Assembly (NCBI GenBank): GCA_937876055.1
Contig: CALEIW010000155.1
Span: forward strand, 1 to 5,880
Length of the DNA: 5,880 nt
Source: an uncultured euryarchaeote
GTDB lineage: Archaea > Thermoplasmatota > Poseidoniia > Poseidoniales > Thalassarchaeaceae
Direction of reading: 5' to 3'
Every line of letters starts with the position of its first letter. Position 1 is the first letter of the stretch. Positions 1 to 4,749 of the stretch are shown here, one piece after another. The position numbers and the translations under genes are program-made. The notes under the pieces are model-generated. The model worked only from the letters and a program-made list of their open reading frames with translations, ran no database searches and was not told where the DNA came from.

Positions 1-369
1 GATGTAAAGACTGAGGCACTTAACCCAAAGTGGTGGCTCATAATTACAGCCATCCTCCATACATTCGTTGGTGTACTTGCCCAAACAGACTTCTCAGTTG
101 ATGCTGAAGCAGAAATGGCCGGAGTATTTTTGGCAATCTCGACCTATCTATTCTATGCAGCATTCTTCACCACCGGTGAGGCGCAAGCAAGACTTGCAGC
201 CGTACTTGCTGGCCCTATCTGGGTATGGTTCATGGTTTGCGCCCTCTTTGAATTGGAAAGCGGAGCTGGTGGCGTCTGGGAGTTAAGTCCTGAATTATTA
301 CCGCCATTGGTTTTCTGGGGTATGACTGCATTGACTGGGGTTCTAGGTTGGAATTCGGGGTCTGATTAG
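1..369 (+). CDS. Small multi-pass membrane protein, 5'-partial, function unknown
   Basis: The reading frame is open from the first base and ends at TAG 367-369, so the true start lies before the window; 122 codons are visible. I do not recognise the family. The visible protein has four hydrophobic stretches compatible with membrane helices: about residues 11-28 (begins with a Trp pair), 39-57, 63-84 and 98-117. They are linked by short acidic loops (for example residues 29-39 and 83-97). No catalytic motif, cofactor site or Cys cluster is visible, so it could be a small integral membrane protein or the C-terminal part of a larger one. The next gene's ATG follows the stop codon directly, which indicates co-transcription and probably translational coupling with the two downstream small membrane proteins. 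An internal ATG at 115 is not a credible start because it would remove the first helix. Confidence 0.8.
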   Translation, partial: DVKTEALNPKWWLIITAILHTFVGVLAQTDFSVDAEAEMAGVFLAISTYLFYAAFFTTGEAQARLAAVLAGPIWVWFMVCALFELESGAGGVWELSPELLPPLVFWGMTALTGVLGWNSGSD

Positions 370-744
370 ATGGATCAAAAGAAAATATTGGACAACAAAA
401 ATTTGGCAATATTGAACATGAATTGGGCTGTATTCCACATCCCGATTGCAATGGAGATTGACCCCGGATTCCCAGATGTCATCCCATTTGTTTTCTTGGC
501 GGCGACAATCGCAGCCTATGTCATGGATGATTCAATTACAGAGAAAATTATGCTCGCGATTGGAGTCATTTACTTGGCAGTCTTGCCTCCAGTCATTGAG
601 GTATTGATGGACCCCTCTTCTATGGAAACAGGTAGTGCTGAGTTCAATCTACTCGGTTCGATTGCTTGGGTCGTGATTATTCCACTTACCTTGCTTGGAG
701 CAACAAAAAAGTGGACTGGAATAGGCATGGTTGATGTCGAGTGA
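370..744 (+). CDS. Small four-helix membrane protein, function unknown
   Basis: A 124-residue protein that I cannot assign to a named family. After a charged N-terminus (MDQKK) there are four hydrophobic segments at roughly residues 12-28, 36-52, 59-80 and 93-110, with acidic loops at 29-36, 53-58 and 81-92 and a short basic patch (TKK) near 112-114. The third segment carries a Pro-Pro pair (73-74), a helix-breaking feature that often marks a functional kink. The ATG at 370 follows the upstream TAG with no spacer, and the stop (TGA 742-744) lies one base before the best ATG of the next gene, so it is the middle gene of a compact operon. A G-run about eight bases before the start (357-360) could act as a weak ribosome site, but coupling to upstream translation is a simpler explanation. 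No similarity to a transporter, enzyme or sensor could be read from the sequence. Confidence 0.8.
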   Translation: MDQKKILDNKNLAILNMNWAVFHIPIAMEIDPGFPDVIPFVFLAATIAAYVMDDSITEKIMLAIGVIYLAVLPPVIEVLMDPSSMETGSAEFNLLGSIAWVVIIPLTLLGATKKWTGIGMVDVE

Positions 745-745
745 T

Positions 746-1129
746 ATGGATAAGACTGTACTGACCTTGAAGGTCTGTGGTTGGTCTAGCATCGCAATGG
801 GCATGGTCTTCTTCCTCATACCTGAGTGGTATGCAGAATTAGAGGGTGCAAACACAGAGAATATTGCTTGGCTCAGAAACCTAGGCGCTGCCTTGGTTGC
901 TGTTAACGGAGTTGGAGCACTTCTAGCAGCCCGAAATCCAATTGCAGAGAGAAATCTGTATGATGTTGTAATGCTGGCTTCAGTTCTCGAGACTATTGCT
1001 CTCGGATGGTCAACAGCAACTTGGGAATTCTCTGCAACTGAGGAGATTTTCATTACTGGACCATTGGTGGTTGCAGCATTGGTAAGCATTGCTTTGGTTG
1101 CTTTTAGACCGAAGCAAAATGAAGATTAA
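746..1129 (+). CDS. Small four-helix membrane protein, last gene of the trio
   Basis: A 127-residue protein with predicted helices near residues 9-25, 42-61, 72-90 and 101-120 and a hydrophilic tail (RPKQNED). Its layout resembles a broad group of uncharacterised small four-helix proteins: a first helix ending in a Pro-containing loop (LIPEWYAEL), then WLRNLGAAL opening the second helix and AARNP closing it. This is a pattern-level resemblance recalled from such proteins, not a firm family call. The start at ATG 746 was chosen because it follows the upstream stop (742-744) by one base and gives MDK, much like the MDQKK start of the preceding gene. ATG 734 and TTG 731 are in frame, would overlap the upstream gene, and cannot be excluded. 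The stop at 1127-1129 lies two bases from the stop of the convergent helicase gene. Confidence 0.78.
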   Translation: MDKTVLTLKVCGWSSIAMGMVFFLIPEWYAELEGANTENIAWLRNLGAALVAVNGVGALLAARNPIAERNLYDVVMLASVLETIALGWSTATWEFSATEEIFITGPLVVAALVSIALVAFRPKQNED

Positions 1130-1130
1130 T

Positions 1131-1146
1131 TTCAACGTCGGTTGAA
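1131..1146. repeat. Inverted repeat at the convergent gene junction
   Basis: TTCAAC (1131-1136) and GTTGAA (1141-1146) are perfect inverted arms around a four-base loop GTCG. With one T-T mismatch the pairing can be extended to A-T pairs at 1128-1129 with 1148-1149. The element sits on the two-base gap between the stop codons of the convergent genes and contains the helicase stop. It could be a bidirectional transcript-end or mRNA-stability hairpin, but a six-base stem can arise by chance and part of it is constrained by coding. Confidence 0.4.
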
Positions 1147-2511
1147 TTTGGCTTTGTTATTCCGCTTGTCTTTGTAAGTGACTTTTTTCTTGTTCTTTCG
1201 CTTATTTCGGTGGCGATAGTTTTTCTTTTTCTGACGGCCATCGCCCTTTTTGTCACCTGATTTTTGGGACTTGTAGCCATTGCTCTTCCTGTATCTACGA
1301 GAGCGTTTATTGTTCCTTGATTTTCTTCTGCCTCTAGGTTTCTTTTCATTATCATCGTATTTCAGAGGAGGAGCTTCAATGAACTCTCTACCTTCGAGCC
1401 TATCGAAATTAGGCTCGATGAATCTACACTTGATCCCGACCTCATGTTGAATTCTCTTGTATTTTCTGATTTGAGATTTCAAGACTAAACAAACGACGGT
1501 TCCTGTTGAACCTGCTCTAGCAGTTCTACCGCTTCGGTGCTTGTACACCTTACCATCATCGGGTGGATCGAAATGTATGACACAACTAACATCAGTAACA
1601 TCGATTCCTCGTGATGCTACATCTGTAGCAATCAAAATTCGTGAGCGACCAGAACTAAATTTCTTCATCGCCTTGTCTCTTTGGTTCTGATTCATACCTC
1701 CGTGAAGAGTAGTAAAGGAAGACCCGATTTCTTTCATCCGGTCTCCAAGTCGATTTACTCCTGCTCTGGTTCTGCAGAATATTATGCTTCGACCACATTT
1801 GTCAGTAACCTTTGCACAAATCTTTGCTTTACGATTGGATTTTACATTCCAAAAGAAATGGCTCATACTATCCATACTAATTTCTTCGGGACCGATACCA
1901 ACCTGTACTGGGTCAGTCTGATATCTCTCTACAATTTTCTTGACATCATCGTCTAAAGTAGCACTGAATAGAATGGTTTGACGGTCTGGTTTGCACTTAT
2001 CCATAATCGAGCAAACAGGTTTCATGAATCCCATGTCAGCCATTCTGTCTGCTTCATCCAGCACCACAATCCCAACGTCATCCAAACGCAGGGCTTTCCT
2101 ATCCAAGAGGTCGATTAGTCGACCAGGGCATGCAACTAGTATGTCTGAACCCTGGTTCAGTTTCCTAAGTTGTCCTTTGTAGGGAGTTCCTCCATAGACT
2201 GAAAGCACGTCAAGTCCGACTGTACGAGCTAAGGGTTGCAGAACTTGACGAATCTGTTCGGCCAATTCTCTTGTAGGAGTGAGTATCAGTGAGGTTGGCC
2301 GCTTTGACTCAGCCTTAGGGGTGTTAGAAATCAATGGAAGACCGAAAGCGAGAGTCTTGCCTGAACCGGTTGGAGCCCTGCAACAGATGTCCTTTCCAAG
2401 CATTGCATCGGGTATTGCTTCCTTCTGCACTTCGAAAGGCTCCTCTATGCCTTCTTGAGCCAAAACGTCGATCAAGCTTGGCTCGATTCCTAAATCTGAA
2501 AATCGAACCAA
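1132..2511 (-). CDS. DEAD-box ATP-dependent RNA helicase with Lys/Arg-rich C-terminal tail
   Basis: This 459-residue protein has the full superfamily 2 DEAD-box motif set and should unwind or remodel RNA using ATP in the cytoplasm. Motifs in order: Q motif around F4 to Q29, motif I APTGSGKT (46-53), Ia PTRELAEQ (79-86), GG (107-108), Ib CPGR (128-131), II DEAD (152-155), III SAT (183-185), IV IIFCRT (243-248), V ATDVASRGID (295-304) and VI HRSGRTARAG (325-334). The two RecA-like domains span about 1-205 and 215-365. Residues 386-459 form a low-complexity basic tail rich in K, R, N and S, probably for RNA binding. The start is a TTG at 2511: an in-frame TAG lies four codons upstream, no upstream start codon exists, and a GAGG precedes the TTG by six bases. 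The general layout is RhlE-like. Specific wording such as ACPGRL and DEADRMADMGF resembles actinobacterial helicases as I recall them. Likely roles are ribosome assembly or cold-stress RNA remodelling (inference). Confidence 0.97.
   Translation of the reverse strand: MVRFSDLGIEPSLIDVLAQEGIEEPFEVQKEAIPDAMLGKDICCRAPTGSGKTLAFGLPLISNTPKAESKRPTSLILTPTRELAEQIRQVLQPLARTVGLDVLSVYGGTPYKGQLRKLNQGSDILVACPGRLIDLLDRKALRLDDVGIVVLDEADRMADMGFMKPVCSIMDKCKPDRQTILFSATLDDDVKKIVERYQTDPVQVGIGPEEISMDSMSHFFWNVKSNRKAKICAKVTDKCGRSIIFCRTRAGVNRLGDRMKEIGSSFTTLHGGMNQNQRDKAMKKFSSGRSRILIATDVASRGIDVTDVSCVIHFDPPDDGKVYKHRSGRTARAGSTGTVVCLVLKSQIRKYKRIQHEVGIKCRFIEPNFDRLEGREFIEAPPLKYDDNEKKPRGRRKSRNNKRSRRYRKSNGYKSQKSGDKKGDGRQKKKNYRHRNKRKNKKKVTYKDKRNNKAKFNRR
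1183..1230 (+). terminator. Oligo-T tracts, possible archaeal terminator for the membrane operon
   Basis: Reading along the plus strand, T-runs of six (1183-1188), five (1220-1224) and five (1226-1230) begin about 54 bases after the last stop codon of the rightward operon; further T5 runs follow at 1247-1251 and 1261-1265. Archaeal RNA polymerase is known to terminate at oligo-T stretches without needing a hairpin. These tracts are the complement of Lys codons in the basic tail of the opposing helicase gene, so their terminator role is an inference. Confidence 0.35.
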
Positions 2512-2517
2512 CTGTAT

Positions 2518-2521
2518 CCTC
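2518..2521 (-). promoter_or_regulatory. Shine-Dalgarno site of the helicase gene
   Basis: Read on the minus strand this is GAGG, followed by a six-base spacer (ATACAG) and the TTG start at 2511. It is what decides the start, because there is no ATG near the N-terminus and an in-frame stop lies immediately upstream. Confidence 0.65.
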
Positions 2522-2545
2522 TAAGCCGACCCCCCATGCGCTCTC

Positions 2546-2556
2546 TATTTAGTATA
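2546..2556 (-). promoter_or_regulatory. Possible TATA box of the helicase gene
   Basis: On the minus strand these bases read TATACTAAATA, the most TATA-like stretch in the divergent intergenic region. An archaeal start site about 25 bases downstream would fall near 2521-2525, giving a leader of roughly ten to fourteen bases that would just include the GAGG ribosome site. Composition and spacing fit, but no transcription data are available. Confidence 0.4.
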
Positions 2557-2573
2557 GGGAGTAAGGATTCCAC

Positions 2574-2588
2574 CTTGGGCGGGCCAAG
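2574..2588. repeat. Short inverted repeat in the divergent promoter region
   Basis: CTTGG (2574-2578) and CCAAG (2584-2588) are perfect five-base inverted arms around GCGGG. The element lies between the two divergent promoters, about 15 bases upstream of the ATTAAT box of the peroxiredoxin-like gene. It stands out as a G/C-rich patch in an otherwise AT-rich spacer. It could be a regulator-binding site, but arms this short are weak evidence. Nothing else gene-like was seen in the 2512-2633 spacer apart from the promoter and ribosome-site elements listed. Confidence 0.25.
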
Positions 2589-2603
2589 ATTGATGTAAGT
2601 CAG

Positions 2604-2609
2604 ATTAAT
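2604..2609 (+). promoter_or_regulatory. TATA-like box ATTAAT, 30 bases before ATG 2634
   Basis: ATTAAT begins exactly 30 bases upstream of the chosen ATG, preceded by AAGTCAG, which could serve as the upstream TFB-recognition element. The same hexamer at the same distance precedes the starts at 3220 and 4750. In archaea transcription begins about 25 bases after the box, so the mRNA would start at or next to the ATG (leaderless). This supports ATG 2634 over TTG 2616. Confidence 0.6.
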
Positions 2610-2633
2610 GGACTATTGCTCAGTGGATTTAAC

Positions 2634-3176
2634 ATGCCCAGATTAAAGACTGGAGATTCTGCTCCAGATATCTCATTACCTGCAATTGATGGAACCACCT
2701 TTGAGATGGGGTCTATGAAAGGAAAAAGAATTATTTTCACCTTTTTCCGATTCTCTTCTTGTCCATTTTGCAACATCAGAATTGACAGATTAATGAAGCG
2801 CTGGAATGAATTTCCCGAGGATACGGTGATGGTGGGGGTTTTCGATGCAAATATCGATGAGCTAACAAAGCGAATGGGTAAGAGAAACATACCATTCACA
2901 ATCGTTGCTGATGAGACATACGAACATTTCGAAAATAATGGAGTTACCAAGTCTTTGGGGAAATTCATGTGGGGTGCAATGCGTTCTCCACTGACATTCA
3001 TGCAAGCAACTCTCAAAGGATATGTTCCCATGACATTTTCAATTTCAAAAATGTCAACAATACCTGTTGATATTTTGATTGGAGAAGATGGAAATATTGT
3101 CGAGGCACACTATTGCAAGGACACAGTTGATCATATTCCAATTGACAGACTTATTTCATTTGCAAAGGGCCAATAA
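2634..3176 (+). CDS. Peroxiredoxin-like (AhpC/TSA, thioredoxin-fold) protein with CPFC motif
   Basis: A 180-residue cytosolic protein of the AhpC/TSA redoxin type, expected to reduce peroxides or act in thiol-disulfide exchange. The N-terminus LKTGDSAPDISLPAIDG (4-20) is the typical opening beta segment. After a strand with FFRF (37-40) comes the redox motif C43-P-F-C46 at the thioredoxin-fold active-site position. VDILIGEDGNIVEAHY (145-160) followed by DTVDHIPIDRL matches the C-terminal pattern of a 'peroxiredoxin-like' subgroup in which Cys-x-x-Cys replaces the single peroxidatic Cys; I recall selenocysteine-containing relatives with the same spacing. A third Cys, C161, lies in HYCKD, where relatives as I recall them usually have Gly. 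There is no signal peptide or membrane segment. ATG 2634 is preferred over TTG 2616 because of family fit and the -30 promoter box. The gene has its own promoter and diverges from the helicase. The substrate is unknown. Confidence 0.85.
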   Translation: MPRLKTGDSAPDISLPAIDGTTFEMGSMKGKRIIFTFFRFSSCPFCNIRIDRLMKRWNEFPEDTVMVGVFDANIDELTKRMGKRNIPFTIVADETYEHFENNGVTKSLGKFMWGAMRSPLTFMQATLKGYVPMTFSISKMSTIPVDILIGEDGNIVEAHYCKDTVDHIPIDRLISFAKGQ

Positions 3177-3189
3177 TTACAGAAGTCAA

Positions 3190-3195
3190 ATTAAT
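3190..3195 (+). promoter_or_regulatory. TATA-like box ATTAAT, 30 bases before ATG 3220
   Basis: ATTAAT lies in the 43-base gap after the peroxiredoxin-like gene and starts 30 bases before the esterase ATG. The surrounding segment 3183-3205 matches 2597-2619 at 18 of 23 positions, including AAGTCA before the box and ATTGC beginning five bases after it. The shared layout suggests a promoter of the same class and perhaps the same regulation as the preceding gene. It argues for a separate, leaderless esterase transcript and against TTG 3202 as start. Confidence 0.6.
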
Positions 3196-3219
3196 CGCTG
3201 ATTGCCCTGTCCGCGGGAT

Positions 3220-4263
3220 ATGCAAAAGAGGTCTGCTGCCTCTCTATTTTCGCTGCTGCTGCTAGCAGTAGCCTTCAGTGGATGCATCGCCGGAGGCGAT
3301 GGTGATTCCGTTGATGCAGCAGATGATTCCGAGATTGATGAGCCAATTCCTTACTTCCAAGATGGAATTTACAACTGTCTTGAACATGAAAATCTGACAA
3401 GGTGTTGGCAGACTCATATCCCTGACAATCTCGACCTAAACGAATCAGTTCCACTCATTATCGACTTGCACGGGTATGCCTCGAGTTCAACCGAACAGAA
3501 GGCACTCTCTTCCTTCAACACCATCGCCGACGAGGAAGGTGCAATCGTGATATATCCAGATGGGGTGTTGGGGAAAAACGGGCCTTGGGATTTGCAGGAT
3601 AATCAAGCTTGGAACTCCGGATGGTGTTGTGCACATTCGGCTCGTGACGATGTAGACGATGTTGGGTTCATCGAGAAAATCGTCACAATCGCACTTGACA
3701 TCCACAACGTTGACGCAAACCGAATCTATGCTTCTGGCTGGTCGAATGGTTGCTCAATGGCACAAAAATTGGCCATGGATTCAAGCCATATTTTTGCTGC
3801 TGTCGGATGCATGGCATTTTACCTCCTCACTGAACCTGTAGAGTATTACTCTCCAATTCCAGTTATGGAAGTGCACGGCCTTTTGGATACGAATGTCAAC
3901 TACCAATCCAGCGTGTTGAGCGTTCCATTCAACGAAGATGGTTGGACAGATCCAGAGGCCTACGAAACAGGTGCGATTGAGAATATGTACGAATGGGGAG
4001 ACCACAATGGATGTTCGGGGCCGGTCGAGACTTTCGAGTTGAATGGTCTGTATTCCATTCAGGGTTTCGATGATTGTCAAAATGGCACATCGGTTCGATT
4101 GATGACGATTTATGCAGCACAGCATAACCCTTACGCGAATGACTTCGAGGATGGAACTCTCCTTGGTAACATATTCGTAGGAACTCAGGGTTTGGTAGAA
4201 TCAAGCCACATAGTCTGGGAATTCCTCTCTCAATTTTCCAAAGACCTTGAATCTGAAGAATGA
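3220..4263 (+). CDS. Secreted lipoprotein esterase, PHB-depolymerase/LpqC-type alpha/beta hydrolase
   Basis: This 347-residue protein is probably anchored to the outer face of the membrane and hydrolyses ester bonds. MQKR (1-4), a hydrophobic core (8-19) and lipobox FSGC with C22 as lipidation site form the signal peptide. An acidic linker (28-42) precedes the hydrolase domain. Domain signatures are the oxyanion-region IDLHG (81-85), IYPDG (111-115), GWCCAHSARDDVDDVGF (134-150) and the nucleophile elbow GWSNG (173-177) with S175. D223 in HGLLDTNV is the likely acid, and H302 in QHNPY (or less likely H330) the catalytic His. This matches the Esterase_PHB/LpqC group, which includes polyhydroxyalkanoate and feruloyl esterases; the actual substrate cannot be read from sequence. 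Cysteines at 53, 62, 136, 137, 178, 197, 265 and 286 could form disulfides, fitting an extracellular protein. ATG 3220 gives a proper signal peptide. The gene is coupled to the next one, whose ribosome site overlaps its stop. Confidence 0.88.
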   Translation: MQKRSAASLFSLLLLAVAFSGCIAGGDGDSVDAADDSEIDEPIPYFQDGIYNCLEHENLTRCWQTHIPDNLDLNESVPLIIDLHGYASSSTEQKALSSFNTIADEEGAIVIYPDGVLGKNGPWDLQDNQAWNSGWCCAHSARDDVDDVGFIEKIVTIALDIHNVDANRIYASGWSNGCSMAQKLAMDSSHIFAAVGCMAFYLLTEPVEYYSPIPVMEVHGLLDTNVNYQSSVLSVPFNEDGWTDPEAYETGAIENMYEWGDHNGCSGPVETFELNGLYSIQGFDDCQNGTSVRLMTIYAAQHNPYANDFEDGTLLGNIFVGTQGLVESSHIVWEFLSQFSKDLESEE

Positions 4264-4269
4264 GGTGAT
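4262..4269 (+). promoter_or_regulatory. Strong Shine-Dalgarno overlapping the esterase stop codon
   Basis: GAGGTGAT closely matches the consensus complementary to the 3' end of 16S rRNA. GAGG ends seven bases before ATG 4273, and the site begins inside the esterase TGA (4261-4263). This fixes the start of the NTF2-like gene and implies reinitiation or coupling on a shared mRNA. It contrasts with the three genes that have a -30 box and no good ribosome site. Confidence 0.8.
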
Positions 4270-4272
4270 TCA

Positions 4273-4677
4273 ATGGAAGAAAAAGAGGTAATGGATCTTT
4301 ACATGGAATATATCCGTGCTTTCGAAAACAAGGATATCCAAACCATTGCCGACCTTAGCCGGACTCCTTTCTTTGCATCCTCTCCGTCTGGAACTTCCGT
4401 TTTTGCAGATAGGGAAGAATTAGTCGAAGGGTTCTCGATGTTACGAAATTCTCTAGACAAAGAGGGTTATGTTGGAAGCCGTCTAAATGTACTAGAATTC
4501 TCAAGTGTAGCGAAAACAACTGGGACGCTATTTGTCGATTTTGATAGAATGAACCCAGAAGGAGAAGCTTACTTTCATGGGCAAGCGTTGTACCTCTTCC
4601 AAAAAGGTGCTGAAGGCACGGAAATTATCGGCATAGCCGTATTAGATGACGATACAGTTTCTTCTTGGAATGACTAA
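4273..4677 (+). CDS. NTF2-like / SnoaL-fold small protein, function unknown
   Basis: A 134-residue protein without signal peptide or membrane segment. The opening helix EVMDLYMEYIRAFENKD (5-21), the IADL...PF segment (25-33), a second helix with the F-x-x-L pattern (ELVEGFSMLRNSL, 49-61) and later beta-strands (TGTLFVDFDRM, 83-93; GQALYLFQK, 103-111; EIIGIAVLDDD, 117-127) follow the layout of NTF2-like/SnoaL domains. These form cone-shaped dimers with a pocket and serve as small enzymes or ligand-binding proteins. No specific catalytic residues can be named with confidence, so no reaction is proposed. The gene begins nine bases after the esterase stop and uses the Shine-Dalgarno that overlaps that stop, so the two are almost certainly co-translated. 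Because the esterase is exported and this protein is apparently cytosolic, a role in handling the esterase product is only a guess. The 72 bases after it hold the next promoter and no obvious oligo-T terminator. Confidence 0.75.
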   Translation: MEEKEVMDLYMEYIRAFENKDIQTIADLSRTPFFASSPSGTSVFADREELVEGFSMLRNSLDKEGYVGSRLNVLEFSSVAKTTGTLFVDFDRMNPEGEAYFHGQALYLFQKGAEGTEIIGIAVLDDDTVSSWND

Positions 4678-4719
4678 TCTTAGGAAGCATATTTGGATTT
4701 GAAAGAAAGAGATTGAAGG

Positions 4720-4725
4720 ATTAAT
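4720..4725 (+). promoter_or_regulatory. TATA-like box ATTAAT, 30 bases before ATG 4750
   Basis: This is the third copy of ATTAAT at exactly the same distance from an ATG. It is preceded by purine-rich TTGAAGG, a plausible TFB-recognition element. No ribosome site is visible between the box and the start, as expected for a leaderless transcript. An ATTGCCC lies at 4738-4744, similar to the ATTGC after the other two boxes but seven bases nearer the start. Confidence 0.6.
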
Positions 4726-4749
4726 TAGAATCCAACAATTGCCCGTTCT

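Noticed and set aside
68..286. 72-codon plus-strand frame overlapping the first partial gene
   Set aside because: It is out of frame with a convincing hydrophobic membrane protein and has no supporting features.
649..1089. 146-codon open frame on the minus strand inside the membrane-protein operon
   Set aside because: It lies antisense to two well-packed genes, shows no domain or plausible ribosome site, and its composition looks like a reverse-strand shadow.
2616..2633. Upstream TTG start (2616) for the peroxiredoxin-like gene
   Set aside because: It would begin only seven bases after the ATTAAT box and add residues not expected by the family; ATG 2634 fits better.
2600..3031. 143-codon minus-strand open frame opposite the peroxiredoxin-like gene
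   Set aside because: The plus-strand frame has clear family motifs and a promoter; the antisense frame has neither.
3202..3219. Upstream TTG start (3202) for the esterase
   Set aside because: It would put extra non-signal residues before the lipoprotein signal peptide and sit seven bases after the promoter box.
3781..4273. Two overlapping 114-codon minus-strand frames opposite the esterase
   Set aside because: Both are antisense to conserved esterase sequence and have no recognisable protein features.
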